Shown here piece by piece: positions 19,052 to 28,853 of a stretch of 64,000 nucleotides of DNA. Where the stretch lies: positions 56,385 through 120,384 of the forward strand of contig NZ_BOSJ01000014.1 of NCBI RefSeq assembly GCF_018403285.1. Reading direction: 5' to 3'. This DNA comes from Paenibacillus sp. J45TS6 (GTDB lineage Bacteria; Bacillota; Bacilli; Paenibacillales; Paenibacillaceae). Both the position numbers and the translations under genes were made by a program. Within the stretch, counting starts at the first letter, position 1. The number at the start of each line of letters is the position of its first letter. The notes beneath the pieces were generated by a model, which saw nothing but the letters and a program-made list of their open reading frames with translations, searched no databases and had not been told where the DNA came from.

Positions 19052-20835
19052 TATTTGCTGCCTCCTTTAGGAACCGTAAAATGAACTTTTGTACCTTTAC
19101 CGGACTCACTGGATATGATCAGACCATGCTTTTCCCCATAGGACAAGGTTAGACGCTGATGAACATTCCGCAGACCAATTCTACTTTTCTCTTGTTCATC
19201 AGAGCCTGTTATCGACGTGACTACTTCCTTCAGCCGTTCTGGGCGAATGCCCGCTCCATTATCTCGCACTGTAAAATGGACAAGGTCATTATCTTCATAT
19301 AGAGAGACCTCTACTCTAACCCCATCTTCTTGATTCTCGAGACCGTGTACAATCGCATTTTCTACAAGCGGCTGAATAATAAGCGGCGGTATTTTTTCTT
19401 TCTCTATTCCTTCCTGGATGGTAAGTTCAAAATCAAGACGGTCTTCATAACGAAACTTTTGAATTTGCAAATAAGATCGAACGATTTCCATTTCTGCTTT
19501 AATGGTTGTTTTACCACTACCAATTTCCAGATTTTTACGGATGAGTTTGCCTAGTAAACGCACAATGTTTGCAATCTCTGCTTCGCCTTTAATATGCGCT
19601 TTCATTCGAATAGACTCTAGTGCATTAAATAAAAAATGAGGATTGATTTGACTAGCCATCATTTTAAGCTTAATTTCCTTTTGTGCGATCGCAAGTCGGT
19701 TGTTCTGCTCACTTGTCTCCACGACTTGTTCCATAAGCCCATTAATACTGGATACCATATGATTAAACTGTCTAGATAATTGACCAATCTCATCATTACC
19801 ATCTACTTGCGATACGACCTTTAAATCTCCTAGTGCTAATCGATTAAGCTGCCTGCTGAGACGCAGTAAACGATTGGTCGTAAGCAGCGATATAACGTAT
19901 ACAAGAGCCATCGCGACAAAAAGCACAAGAATAATAAACAACATCCCGATTAGACTGATTTGCTTTGCGTTGGTTACTATACTTTCCTTCGAAAAAATAG
20001 AAACGATTTGAAACCCATTCATACTCGAAGATGGGGTCATTTCATCGACAATAATATTCGAAGGTTCATCATACACGTTTGCTTCGATAAGCCCTTTCTT
20101 TTGAGATCGAAGATCAACCCCCATATGAAGGGACTCAAAAGTAGACCCTACAAGTTTCGTATCTTTTGCAGCGACAATATACCCCTGAGTGTCTACAATC
20201 ATGGTATTAAAAGGTTCCTGGCTCAGCATATTATTGAGTACATCACGGTTAATGAGAACCATGAGCACGCCTCGTCTCTGATATTCAGGAAATTGAACGC
20301 CTCGCACAAGACTCAGTGTATCTGCCGGATAGTCTTCTGAATTCGGAATAAAGAACCAACCAATACTCGTTGATTCCATTGCTTTCTGAAACCAAGGAGC
20401 ATTCTCTATCTGAGTATCAACGGGTATAAATTCATAATTATTAACTAAGGTTGAGTTAAAAGAGAAAAAGCGAATCCCATATAATTCTCTATATTGCTGT
20501 ATATAGTCGTTAAACAAGGTAAAAGAGCGATAACTTCGCGTCAGCTCTAGCATATTTTCAAACTTCGTGTTCGCAATTTCTTTTATCTCGCTATTAAACA
20601 AAAGCAGATTAGAAATATCCATAGGTACTCGAAGCAGCGTCATGGTCTGATTTTTGATACGCTCTACATTGTTTTCTGCCTGCTGCACTGCCTGATCCAT
20701 CGCCTGCTGTCTGAAATAGTAGGTCACCCCTACACCAATGATGAGTACGGGAATCATGACGACAAGCACATAGCTGATAACAAGCTTATGTTTAAGCTTC
20801 ATATCATTCGTACGCCGTACAATCTTTGACAGCAA
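19051..20835 (-). CDS. Sensor histidine kinase (YesM-like)
   Basis: About 594 residues. One membrane helix near the start (LVISYVLVVMIPVLIIGVG), a large extracellular sensor region, a second helix (about 290-315), a HAMP domain, then the LytS/YesM-type kinase core with the His box NPHFLFNALE and the ATP lid motif DNGAGI. I place the start at TTG 20835, which has AGGGGTG six bases upstream; an in-frame ATG at 20802 and one at 20871 lack ribosome binding sites. It senses an extracellular sugar signal and phosphorylates the YesN-like partner. Confidence 0.88.
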   Translation of the reverse strand: MLSKIVRRTNDMKLKHKLVISYVLVVMIPVLIIGVGVTYYFRQQAMDQAVQQAENNVERIKNQTMTLLRVPMDISNLLLFNSEIKEIANTKFENMLELTRSYRSFTLFNDYIQQYRELYGIRFFSFNSTLVNNYEFIPVDTQIENAPWFQKAMESTSIGWFFIPNSEDYPADTLSLVRGVQFPEYQRRGVLMVLINRDVLNNMLSQEPFNTMIVDTQGYIVAAKDTKLVGSTFESLHMGVDLRSQKKGLIEANVYDEPSNIIVDEMTPSSSMNGFQIVSIFSKESIVTNAKQISLIGMLFIILVLFVAMALVYVISLLTTNRLLRLSRQLNRLALGDLKVVSQVDGNDEIGQLSRQFNHMVSSINGLMEQVVETSEQNNRLAIAQKEIKLKMMASQINPHFLFNALESIRMKAHIKGEAEIANIVRLLGKLIRKNLEIGSGKTTIKAEMEIVRSYLQIQKFRYEDRLDFELTIQEGIEKEKIPPLIIQPLVENAIVHGLENQEDGVRVEVSLYEDNDLVHFTVRDNGAGIRPERLKEVVTSITGSDEQEKSRIGLRNVHQRLTLSYGEKHGLIISSESGKGTKVHFTVPKGGSK

Positions 20836-21035
20836 TCTACACACCCCTGATCTATATAAGCGCTTACACATCTATACTACTTATTTTATCATAAATTGTA
20901 ATGTTCAGATTGTCATTATCGACAAATAAATACAGTTTTCATTAGTTCTTACAGGACAAACTATTGAGTACTATATATTGATGAGTACGGAATTTCTCTG
21001 ATTGCTAATTTACTGATGGGGAAGGGGGACAAGCA

Positions 21036-21833
21036 ATGGATATTTTTTCATCCATTATAATGGGAATTGTGGAAGGGCTGACTGAGTTTCTTCCTGTTTC
21101 CTCGACGGGTCATATGATTATCACAGCTCACTTGCTCGGACTCTCTACGGATCAAGAAAATGTCAAAACGTTCGAAGTTGTTGTCCAGCTCGGAGCTGTA
21201 CTTGCTGTTGTCGTTCTTTACTGGAGAACCTTTGTCGGTTTTTTCACCGTCAAACCTGGTGATCGTGTGATGCCTCGTCTGAACCTGCTTCACATCTTTC
21301 TAGCGATGCTGCCTGCTTCTATTACTGCGGTACTGTTTCGTGATGTAATAAAACAATATTTATTTGGTCCAACTACTGTTGTCTACAGCCTCATTGCCGG
21401 CGGACTGCTTATGATTGCAGCAGAGAAATGGCACAGGAAACCCACAGCACAAACCGTAGATGATATCACCTACAAGCAAGCATTTATGATTGGACTGTTT
21501 CAAATTTTAGCGCTTTGGCCAGGGTTCTCTCGTTCCGGTTCCACGATTTCAGGCGGACTTCTTGCAAGAGTCAGTCATACAGCAGCGGCTGAATTCACTT
21601 TTCTTGTCTCCGTGCCTATTATGTTCGGCGCTACCGCTCTCGATCTATGGAAAAGTGCAGACATTTTGTCCGTCAAAGATATCCCTTATTTTGCAATCGG
21701 GCTTCTGACTTCTTTCTGTGTCGGTATGCTGGCGATTAAAACATTCCTTTCTCTTTTGAAAAAATGGAAACTTTCCACCTTTGCTTATTACCGGTTTGGC
21801 CTTGCCCTTGTTCTTTTGTTTATCATCTTATAA
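21036..21833 (+). CDS. uppP: Undecaprenyl-diphosphate phosphatase
   Basis: A 265-residue polytopic membrane phosphatase that recycles undecaprenyl pyrophosphate, the cell-wall lipid carrier; known also as BacA for bacitracin resistance. The two catalytic motifs are plain: [15 protein letters not shown] at residues 13-27 and [12 protein letters not shown] near residue 160. Eight hydrophobic segments fit the family. It has an AAGGGGG site and stands alone. It is one of few plus-strand genes in the left half of the window. Confidence 0.95.
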   Translation: MDIFSSIIMGIVEGLTEFLPVSSTGHMIITAHLLGLSTDQENVKTFEVVVQLGAVLAVVVLYWRTFVGFFTVKPGDRVMPRLNLLHIFLAMLPASITAVLFRDVIKQYLFGPTTVVYSLIAGGLLMIAAEKWHRKPTAQTVDDITYKQAFMIGLFQILALWPGFSRSGSTISGGLLARVSHTAAAEFTFLVSVPIMFGATALDLWKSADILSVKDIPYFAIGLLTSFCVGMLAIKTFLSLLKKWKLSTFAYYRFGLALVLLFIIL

Positions 21834-21837
21834 AAAT

Positions 21838-21888
21838 AGGAGCCTCTCCTTTTGCTGCTGATATCAGCCCAAGGAAAAGCTCCTTTTT
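21838..21888. terminator. Bidirectional terminator between uppP and the thioredoxin-like gene
   Basis: AGGAGC-(ctc)-TCCTT ... AAGGA-(aaa)-GCTCCT followed by T5 on the plus strand. It lies between two convergent genes. Confidence 0.75.
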
Positions 21889-21907
21889 CATTGTTCATCA
21901 TCTTGCA

Positions 21908-22234
21908 TTACTGTTTGGATTCCAAAGTCTCTAAGTAATCAGAGATTTGGGTTGGTGTTTTCGCCCATTTACTGTGCAAATGTGCGATTTTCTCCCCGTC
22001 TTTGAACACAAGCAAGCTTGGAATACCGCGTACCTGATTTTGTTCTGCAATCGTCAGGAATTTCTCAGCATCCAGAGCAAAAAATTGCTTATCTTGATGC
22101 TTGTCTATTACATCACCGATAAAGCGGTCTAGATTTTTACAGTCTGGGCACCAGTTCGTGTCAAATTTAATGACTGTCAGACGGTCACCGTTAATTAACT
22201 CCTGATACTGTTCTTCACTTTGAATTCGTTCCAT
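21908..22234 (-). CDS. Thioredoxin-family protein
   Basis: A 108-residue thioredoxin fold with active-site WCPDC near residue 27 and the cis-proline segment VRGIPSLLVFKDGEK. The first residue between the cysteines is Pro and the second Asp, not the GP of classical thioredoxin, which places it in the YtpP-like group of Bacillales (thiol oxidoreductase, substrate unknown). It has a GAGGAAA ribosome binding site and no operon partner. Confidence 0.88.
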   Translation of the reverse strand: MERIQSEEQYQELINGDRLTVIKFDTNWCPDCKNLDRFIGDVIDKHQDKQFFALDAEKFLTIAEQNQVRGIPSLLVFKDGEKIAHLHSKWAKTPTQISDYLETLESKQ

Positions 22235-22268
22235 GTCTTTTCCTCTTTTCTTTACCTATAGGATCTTA

Positions 22269-23177
22269 TTATAAATGCTGGGTATATTGATTAGCTCTAG
22301 TCAATCTTCTAAGCTTATCTTTTTCTTTATCCGTTAGCGGCTCTGTCATGGAAGCCCCTATATTACTAAGCAATTGTTCCCTGGAGCTAGCTCCAGGAAT
22401 CACAGTAGCAACAGCAGGGTGTGAGAGCGCATACCGAATTGCTAGCTGTGACATACTCCGTTCTTCCGTAACAAATGCTGCTAATTTCTCGCGAATCTCT
22501 TTAATTTGCTCAGGTGTATATTCGAGATACCCTTTTAGAGCTTTATCATCTCTGCCATCTGCCAGTGCACCGCCAGCCACCGGCCCTCTCGCTATGACAC
22601 TTACCCCATGTTCATGAAGAGAAGGAAACACCTCTTCTTCTCCGCGACGATCCAGCAAACTATACTGATTCATTACACTAACGATCGAAGAATGCTGGGT
22701 ATATTCCCGAATCACATTCGGACGTATCGACGAAATTCCATAATAACGAATGAATCCGGCTTGCTTTAATTCCTCAAAGGCCTCAATTGTTTCTTCTATA
22801 TGATCTTCTATCGTACCGCCATGCAGTTGATAAAGATCAATGTAGTCGGTCTGAAGCCTGCGTAAACTATCTTTTACAGCTTCTTTAATATGCTGTTTAC
22901 TTGGGTCCCAGCGGAGTCCCTCTTGACCGGTCAAACGCCTGTTTCCTACTTTTGTAGCGATGATCACATCTTGTCTGCGCCCTTTAAGTGCCTTCCCCAC
23001 CAGTTCTTCATTACGTCCGTCATCGTAAATATCAGCCGTATCCAGGAAATTAACACCATGAGCAATCGCTTCATGTATAAGCGGGATCGCTACCTTCTCA
23101 TCTATTCCTAGTGACATGCATCCGAGTCCAATTTCACTTACCATTAAATCAGATGAACCAAGCCTATTCATTTTCAC
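22269..23177 (-). CDS. Aldo/keto reductase
   Basis: About 302 residues, NADPH-dependent TIM-barrel reductase. The catalytic Asp-Tyr-Lys-His set can be placed in FLDTADIYDDGRNEE, IIATKVGN and LYQLHGG. The C-terminal cofactor segment is VIPGASSREQLLSN. I chose GTG 23177 as start: the GGAAGGAGGT site is 7 bases before it, whereas the later ATG (23171) would be 13 bases away. The frame is open further upstream without a site. Substrate unknown. Confidence 0.88.
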   Translation of the reverse strand: MKMNRLGSSDLMVSEIGLGCMSLGIDEKVAIPLIHEAIAHGVNFLDTADIYDDGRNEELVGKALKGRRQDVIIATKVGNRRLTGQEGLRWDPSKQHIKEAVKDSLRRLQTDYIDLYQLHGGTIEDHIEETIEAFEELKQAGFIRYYGISSIRPNVIREYTQHSSIVSVMNQYSLLDRRGEEEVFPSLHEHGVSVIARGPVAGGALADGRDDKALKGYLEYTPEQIKEIREKLAAFVTEERSMSQLAIRYALSHPAVATVIPGASSREQLLSNIGASMTEPLTDKEKDKLRRLTRANQYTQHL

Positions 23178-23255
23178 TTGTGAGACCTCCTTCCAATTAT
23201 AGAAATAAAGATAAGATGACAATATTAGTATTGTAGCATGAAGAATAAAGAACAC

Positions 23256-23310
23256 AAAAATACGCAGAGGGTAGAAGGTAAACCTTCCTTTACCTGTACC
23301 CTATGCGCAT
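23256..23310 (-). terminator. Terminator of the siderophore transporter operon
   Basis: On the minus strand, TGCGCATAGGGT-ACA-GGTAAA...TTTACC-TTCT-ACCCT-CT-GCGTA is followed by T5. The stem is long with internal loops. Confidence 0.7.
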
Positions 23311-23336
23311 CCATCTTCAACTATTAGTCTTTTTAA

Positions 23337-24341
23337 TTATTCTTCAAATGCAGCACTTACTTCTTTTACCATTTCAGATACAGAAGCAAGGCCTCCACCG
23401 GACAAGTACCAGTAGTTTGCATCTAGATAAACAATGTGACCTTCTTTATATGCTTTTGTATTCTTCACCAAGCTGTTTTCAACCAAATCTTTAGCAGAAG
23501 AAGCTTTTTCGTCAGATGTGATAACACCGCGGTCTACAACAAACAGGTAGTCTGGATCTTTTTCTACAATGTATTCAAACGATACGCTTTGACCATGTGT
23601 TGAAACTTCAATCGCTTCATCTACTGGTGTAAAACCAAACACATCATGAATAATTCCAAAACGGGAACCTGCACCGTACGCACTGATTTTACCTTCATTA
23701 GCAAGGATGATCAGGGCATTTTTACCGCTTGCTGTTACTTTTTCATTTAGTACCTTAATTTCATCTTCGACTTTGGCAATCTCTGTATTTACTTCTTCTG
23801 TTTTGTTAAAAATCTGTCCAAGAACTTGCATGTTTTCTTTGTAAGAATCCATGTAGCGAGTTGTATCTACTCCAAGATAAATGGTTTTTCCGATTTTGCT
23901 GAGTTCTTCGTAAGAATCAGATTGACGTCCAGAGATAATGATCAGATCAGGACTAATTTCCGCGATTTTTTCGAAATCCGGTTCTTTCAAGCTTCCTACA
24001 TTCGCATATTTGGAATCATTATATTTTTCTAGGTATGGAGGAATGTTCGCTTGTGGAACCCCTGTTACTTCAATGCCCAATTTATCGAGGGAATCCAGAA
24101 TCCCCATATCGAATACGACTACTTTTTCAGGATTAGTCTCAAGTGTGGTTTCACCCAGTTTATGGGCAATCGTTACTTCCGATTGTTGTGCTTGTTCTGC
24201 TGTTCCATTACTGCCAGCCGCTGCGTTCGTCTCAGCGCCGCCTTCTGCTTCTTTGGAGTCAGTGCCGCAAGCTGCCAGTACTACCGTAAGCATCATAACC
24301 ATAACCAGTGTGAAAATAGAAGATAACTTGAATTTTTTCAT
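23337..24341 (-). CDS. yclQ: Iron-siderophore ABC transporter binding lipoprotein (YclQ-like)
   Basis: A 334-residue lipoprotein: signal peptide with lipobox VLAAC, a Gly/Ala/Thr-rich linker, then a FepB/FhuD-type binding fold (VVVFDMGILDSLDKLG; ISPDLIIISGRQSD; LVIAxx-type ends). ATG 24341 is preferred over GTG 24350, which would be inside the GAGGTG site. The gene order permease-permease-ATPase-binding protein is exactly that of B. subtilis yclNOPQ, the petrobactin system. The ligand is inferred; other catecholate or carboxylate siderophores are possible. A gap of 137 bp separates it from the ATPase gene. Confidence 0.88.
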   Translation of the reverse strand: MKKFKLSSIFTLVMVMMLTVVLAACGTDSKEAEGGAETNAAAGSNGTAEQAQQSEVTIAHKLGETTLETNPEKVVVFDMGILDSLDKLGIEVTGVPQANIPPYLEKYNDSKYANVGSLKEPDFEKIAEISPDLIIISGRQSDSYEELSKIGKTIYLGVDTTRYMDSYKENMQVLGQIFNKTEEVNTEIAKVEDEIKVLNEKVTASGKNALIILANEGKISAYGAGSRFGIIHDVFGFTPVDEAIEVSTHGQSVSFEYIVEKDPDYLFVVDRGVITSDEKASSAKDLVENSLVKNTKAYKEGHIVYLDANYWYLSGGGLASVSEMVKEVSAAFEE

Positions 24342-24478
24342 TACAATCACCTCGTATATTATTTTTTTAATAGTGAATTAAATATCACTTTTTTACACCT
24401 GAAGATATAAGACCCCTGCTTATCTTCCTGAATAGGGATTTCAGCCTGCTCTTTTATCATAAGATTTGAGCTGTTTCT

Positions 24479-25237
24479 TTACCGGAAGTACACGCAGATT
24501 TTGTTCCCATCAATGATCTGGACAGGTATATCCATCTCATAGATTTCTTTCAGCACCACAGGATCAATAATTTCATCCGTCGTACCTTCTTTTACGATTT
24601 GGCCATCCTTTAGTGCTACGATGTAATCGGAGTAACAGGATGCAAAATTGATATCATGGATAACAATGACAACCGTCTTGCCCAGTTCATCTGCAAGCTT
24701 CCGCAGTACTTTCATGATCTGAACTGAATGTTTCATATCCAGATTATTCAGCGGCTCATCCAGCAAAATATAATCGGTATTTTGGGCGATAACCATGGCG
24801 ATAAAGGCTCTTTGGCTCTGGCCTCCGCTCAGCTGATCCAAAAATTTGTGCTGCATATCCTGAAGTTCCATGTACTCGATTGCCTCATCAACAAATGCCC
24901 AATCTTCTTTGGTTAGCTTGCCTTGAGAATAAGGAAACCGGCCGAAACTAACCAAATCACGTATTGTTAATCTTACATTTATGTGGTTGGATTGCTTGAG
25001 AATTGCTATTTTCTTTGCAAGATCTCCACTTTTAGAGTTGCTTACATCCATTCCATCAATGAAGATTTCACCGTGATCTTTGCTTATGAGCCTACTTACC
25101 ATAGACAACAAGGTACTTTTTCCCGCACCGTTAGGCCCGATAAAAGAAGTAATTTTCCCTTTTTTGATGTTGGTAGTTACATTCTCCACCACATACTTGT
25201 TACCGTATAGTTTGGATACCTCTTTCACATCTATCAC
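24479..25237 (-). CDS. yclP: Iron-siderophore ABC transporter ATPase (YclP-like)
   Basis: A 252-residue ABC ATPase: Walker A GPNGAGKST at residues 33-41, Q-loop, signature LSGGQSQRAFIAM, Walker B YILLDEPLNNLD and the switch His in VIHDINF. It powers siderophore import with YclN and YclO. The start codon overlaps the upstream yclO stop by four bases (ATGA). Confidence 0.92.
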   Translation of the reverse strand: MIDVKEVSKLYGNKYVVENVTTNIKKGKITSFIGPNGAGKSTLLSMVSRLISKDHGEIFIDGMDVSNSKSGDLAKKIAILKQSNHINVRLTIRDLVSFGRFPYSQGKLTKEDWAFVDEAIEYMELQDMQHKFLDQLSGGQSQRAFIAMVIAQNTDYILLDEPLNNLDMKHSVQIMKVLRKLADELGKTVVIVIHDINFASCYSDYIVALKDGQIVKEGTTDEIIDPVVLKEIYEMDIPVQIIDGNKICVYFR

Positions 25238-26181
25238 GATTTATTCTCCTTAAGTAGCAGATAAATAAAGTAAACCCCGCCGATAAAATTAATGATGACA
25301 CTCAGTGTAGTTGAAAAAGTAAAGACTCGCTCAACAATCATCTGACCGCCTACGAGCGCACTAATACTGATTAGCATCGCTGCTGGAATCATTACTTTGT
25401 GCTGATAAGTCTTAAACATTTGATAAGTTACATTGACGACAAGAAGTCCTAGGAAAGTAATAGGTCCAACAAGTGCTGTAGAGATGGATACGAGGATCAC
25501 GACAATGATCAGCATCCGGCGCACAACCAGATTATAGGGAACTCCAAGATTAACGGCATGTTCCCGCCCTAGCGACATAACATCCATATACTTACTGAAT
25601 CTTGTGAAATAAACACCAATTGCGGCAAAGGCAATAATCGATACAATGACAAGATCTGTATTCACGTTATTAAAGCTTGCGAACATGCGATCCTGCACAA
25701 TTAAAAACTCATTCGGATCCATAATAACCTGCATAAAGGTCGACATACTCTGGAATAACGTTCCCATGACTAAACCGATGAGAAGCAAGAAGAATAAGTT
25801 TCTTCCTTCACGTTTGAACAGCAGTTTATACAAGACCCCTGCAAACATCACCATAAGACCTACCGAAATAATAAAATTCATGTTCTTGCTAAGGGAAGAT
25901 ACTTGTGCTGATCCGTACATAAAAATAATAAAGGTTTGGATAAGCATATAAAGTGAATCAAGCCCGAGCACACTTGGTGTTAAAATCCGATTATTCGTGA
26001 CGGTCTGGAATATCATGGATGAGAACGCGATGGCGCTTCCTGTTATCACAATAGCGAGAATCTTCATGGCTCTTCTAGGAAGAACATAACGCCAGCTACT
26101 GCCTAGATCGACAAAGACAAAGATTCCAATAAGAGCAACAGCAAGAGCAGCGAGAAGTGTAATCTTAGTCTTGTTATTCAT
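25234..26181 (-). CDS. yclO: Iron-siderophore ABC transporter permease (YclO-like)
   Basis: A 315-residue FecCD-type permease with about nine membrane segments. The family loop LGREHAVNLGVPYNLVVRRM contains the ATPase contact site, and GPITFLGLLVVN is the late conserved segment. Overlaps both neighbours (8 bases with yclN, 4 with yclP), a sign of tight translational coupling. Confidence 0.9.
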   Translation of the reverse strand: MNNKTKITLLAALAVALIGIFVFVDLGSSWRYVLPRRAMKILAIVITGSAIAFSSMIFQTVTNNRILTPSVLGLDSLYMLIQTFIIFMYGSAQVSSLSKNMNFIISVGLMVMFAGVLYKLLFKREGRNLFFLLLIGLVMGTLFQSMSTFMQVIMDPNEFLIVQDRMFASFNNVNTDLVIVSIIAFAAIGVYFTRFSKYMDVMSLGREHAVNLGVPYNLVVRRMLIIVVILVSISTALVGPITFLGLLVVNVTYQMFKTYQHKVMIPAAMLISISALVGGQMIVERVFTFSTTLSVIINFIGGVYFIYLLLKENKS

Positions 26182-27124
26182 AGGCCTTTCTCCTCATCAG
26201 CAAGAAAATAAAGATGATACTGCCGAGCACGCCAACCGTTAAACCGATCGGTATCTCATATGGGTATATAATGATCCGTCCCAGGATGTCGCAGATCAAT
26301 ACGAAAATTGCACCCACTAAAGCAGTGTGAGAGAGACTTTTCTTAAGGTTATCACCCATATACATACTCACGATGTTAGGAATGATCAGACCAAGAAAAG
26401 GGATCATACCTGCCGTCAAAATAACGACAGAGGTAACCATCGCAACGATGATAAGACCGATATTGACAATCCACTTATAGTTAAGTCCGAGATTGACAGC
26501 GAATTCCTCTCCCATACCGGCTACCGTAAACTTGTTCGCATAAAAGTAAGCGAGAATGACAAGCGGTATACTGATATAGATGAGCTCATATTGGCCAGAG
26601 ATGATCATGGAGAAATCTCCTTGCAGCCAAGAGGAAATATTTTGGATCAGATCGTGTTTGTATGCAAAAAAGGTAGTGATCGAACCGACAATATTACCAA
26701 ACATGATTCCCACGAGTGGAATAAAAATCGTATCTCTGAATTTAACTCTCTCTAGAATCTTGGTAAATATAAATGTCCCTGCCAGTGCAAATGCAAAAGC
26801 AACCAGCATCTTCACTAACGGAGGAGCAGTAGCGAACAGCAACATAGACACCAAAATGCCAAGTTTAGCTGAATCTTCTGTTCCCGCTGTGGTTGGAGAG
26901 ACAAATTTGTTTCGTGTAATCTGTTGCATAATAAGTCCGCATATACTCATGCTGATCCCAGCAATGAGTAGACTTACAAGCCTCGGTAATCGGCTTTCCA
27001 GTAAAATCTGCTTCTGAATCTCATCTAAGTTCAGTAAATGCCAAGGCTGGATATCCTTTACTCCGATAAAAACGGAAAGAAGGGATAAGATGATAAGTAA
27101 AATAAATAAGTATCGCTTCTTCAT
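26174..27124 (-). CDS. yclN: Iron-siderophore ABC transporter permease (YclN-like)
   Basis: A 316-residue FecCD-type permease, paralogue of the next gene. Visible features: LLNLDEIQKQILLESRLPRL near the N terminus (the RLPR motif of the family), GEEFAVNLGLNYKWIVN and GMIPFLGLIIPNIVSMYMG. First gene of the operon; a near-perfect Fur box lies 108 bp upstream of its start. Confidence 0.9.
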   Translation of the reverse strand: MKKRYLFILLIILSLLSVFIGVKDIQPWHLLNLDEIQKQILLESRLPRLVSLLIAGISMSICGLIMQQITRNKFVSPTTAGTEDSAKLGILVSMLLFATAPPLVKMLVAFAFALAGTFIFTKILERVKFRDTIFIPLVGIMFGNIVGSITTFFAYKHDLIQNISSWLQGDFSMIISGQYELIYISIPLVILAYFYANKFTVAGMGEEFAVNLGLNYKWIVNIGLIIVAMVTSVVILTAGMIPFLGLIIPNIVSMYMGDNLKKSLSHTALVGAIFVLICDILGRIIIYPYEIPIGLTVGVLGSIIFIFLLMRRKAYE

Positions 27125-27231
27125 AACCGTTCCTTCCTCTTCTCCGTTTATTCAGGAGGATAGGGTTACTACTTGCATCTGAAAAAAACGGATGAATCAT
27201 TATGTAGGAAACTCTGGTATTAATTGTCTCA

Positions 27232-27250
27232 GATAATGATATTCATTATC
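27232..27250. promoter_or_regulatory. Fur box upstream of the siderophore transporter operon
   Basis: GATAATGATATTCATTATC matches the classical 19-bp Fur consensus at 18 positions. It lies in the promoter region of yclN, so the operon should be iron-repressed. Confidence 0.9.
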
Positions 27251-27322
27251 AATTGGACACAAGATTCATTGTATCATTCCATTCTCATCTGTCAATGCTA
27301 TTACGCAAAAAATTTGAGTGAT

Positions 27323-27361
27323 AAAAAAAGCGGAGAAACTAGATTAGCTAGTTTCTCCGCC
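27323..27361 (-). terminator. Strong terminator of the nitroreductase operon
   Basis: On the minus strand, GCGGAGAAACTAG-CTAAT-CTAGTTTCTCCGC followed by T7: a perfect 13-bp stem. Confidence 0.9.
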
Positions 27362-27419
27362 GTCATAACGAATCCTATTATGAATAGACCATTTCTTCCT
27401 ATCTTCTTAGGCCAATATC

Positions 27420-27716
27420 TTACTTATTAATAAGCTGACCTGCATAAGCTTGAACATTCAGTGGAGCTGTCAGATATTTTGAAGCTTTGGCTACAAAACC
27501 CTGAAAGTGAGCACTCGCATTATGAGAAGCCACAGCTTCTTGATCTCTCCACTCTTCGATCATTTGATAGGTGTTCTCTTGTTCTGTATCCTTAAAAAGC
27601 TTGTATGATACATTGCCTTCTTCAGCGCGTGAAGACTCTACTAATTCATTTACTGCTTCAAGAAACTCAGACTCTACAGCATGGTTCACTTTCATTTCCG
27701 CATGAATAATAATCAT
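27420..27716 (-). CDS. Antibiotic biosynthesis monooxygenase (ABM) domain protein
   Basis: A 98-residue ferredoxin-like fold protein of the ABM/YgiN type: IIHAEMKV opening, EGNVSYKLFKD, and IEEWRDQEAVASHNASAHF. Such proteins dimerise and act as small quinol or flavin-independent monooxygenases, often in electrophile defence. ATG 27716 follows GAGGAGG at seven bases. It is the last gene of a marR-nitroreductase-ABM operon (11 bp after the nitroreductase stop), which supports a quinone-related role. Confidence 0.82.
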   Translation of the reverse strand: MIIIHAEMKVNHAVESEFLEAVNELVESSRAEEGNVSYKLFKDTEQENTYQMIEEWRDQEAVASHNASAHFQGFVAKASKYLTAPLNVQAYAGQLINK

Positions 27717-27727
27717 AGTTATCCTCC

Positions 27728-28366
27728 TCACTTCCACTGTGCAACACGGTCTATTGGCAGACGAGTTGTCTTACGTGCTTCTTTAGCTGCTTTACCGATG
27801 GAAATCAGCATTACAGGTACATAACGTTCTTTATCCATTCCAAATGCTTCTGCAATTCGGGATTTATCGTAACCACCGATTGGGTTTGTGTCATATCCAT
27901 GAGCACGAGCAGAAAGCATGAGCTGCATGGAAACCAATCCGCAGTCGATTACGATCATTTCGCGGAATGCACCTGCTGAAATACGACCAAACAGATCTGT
28001 GTAGTTCGCCATGATCTTTTCCTTCACATCTTGTGGCATAAATCCGCGTTCTACTGCACTGCTCATAATTTCGTCAGCATTGTCAAATGCGTTCATGTCT
28101 CCAAATACAGCAATGACTGCAGAAGAAGTTTTCACTTGGTGCAAGTTTCCTGGTGCCAGCTCTTCCAGTGTTGCTTTACCTTCTGGGCTGTCAATAACTA
28201 GGAATCTCCATGGTTGAAGGTTAACGGAAGATGGAGCAAGTGTTGCCTCCTCCAAAATTTCTGTCATTTCTTCACGGCTAATTTTAACCGAAGGGTCGTA
28301 CACTCGCACCGAACGGCGGGAGGAAATTACTTCGTTGTAATCTTTAATTACTGTATTTACAGTCAT
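27728..28366 (-). CDS. Nitroreductase family protein (FMN, MhqN/YodC-like)
   Basis: A 212-residue FMN-dependent NAD(P)H reductase fold: SRRSVRVYDPS near the N terminus (phosphate-binding Arg residues), APSSVNLQPWRFLVI, and the late GYDTNPIGGYDKSRIAEAFGM in parts. Family members reduce quinones and nitroaromatics. It follows the MarR gene by 24 bp and precedes the ABM gene. The pattern MarR plus nitroreductase resembles YodB/YodC or MhqR/MhqN of Bacillus. Confidence 0.87.
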   Translation of the reverse strand: MTVNTVIKDYNEVISSRRSVRVYDPSVKISREEMTEILEEATLAPSSVNLQPWRFLVIDSPEGKATLEELAPGNLHQVKTSSAVIAVFGDMNAFDNADEIMSSAVERGFMPQDVKEKIMANYTDLFGRISAGAFREMIVIDCGLVSMQLMLSARAHGYDTNPIGGYDKSRIAEAFGMDKERYVPVMLISIGKAAKEARKTTRLPIDRVAQWK

Positions 28367-28390
28367 GGTTATAAGCTCCTTTTATCTATA

Positions 28391-28852
28391 TCATTTATTC
28401 GTCTTTCTGGGATCTTTCATTTGGTGGATCTGGTTGTTCAGCTTCTGTAATGTTTCAATAAACTGAAGGCGCTCTGCTTCCGTGAGATCAGATTGCAGTT
28501 CCTCCATAAATCGTTCTTTTTCCGCTGTAAAAGCCGCTACTTTGTTTTTTCCTTCTTCCGTCAGCTGAACTAACGTAATCCGGTTATCGTTCTCGCTTCT
28601 CGTGCGGAGTAGTATCCCTTCCGCCTCCAGTTGCTGAACATGACGCGTCACTGCAGCAGGATCAATTGATACTGCTTTCTGTAAATCCGATTGGCTGATT
28701 TCTCCACCCGTCAGTTTACATAAAAGTTCAAGCCGATTAGGACTTACACCCGCACAGCGTTCAAACCGGGTAGCGATGTGCTTATTAAGATGCATAAGCA
28801 AATACAATAGGTCTTCCGTACGACATGTAGAAATAATAAAGACCTCCTTCAA
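28391..28852 (-). CDS. MarR-family regulator of the nitroreductase operon
   Basis: A 153-residue winged-helix repressor. The DNA-binding part reads ISQSDLQKAVSIDPAAVTRHVQQLEAEG (positions about 53-80; only key residues given in families are the Ser-Asp and Arg-His) followed by the wing RTRSENDNRITLV. The start is TTG 28852, eight bases after GAGGAG; no in-frame ATG occurs until residue 20. There is a single cysteine pair at 10 and 33 plus C47, so thiol sensing as in YodB is conceivable but unproven. It should repress its own operon. Confidence 0.85.
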   Translation of the reverse strand: MKEVFIISTCRTEDLLYLLMHLNKHIATRFERCAGVSPNRLELLCKLTGGEISQSDLQKAVSIDPAAVTRHVQQLEAEGILLRTRSENDNRITLVQLTEEGKNKVAAFTAEKERFMEELQSDLTEAERLQFIETLQKLNNQIHQMKDPRKTNK

Positions 28853-28853
28853 A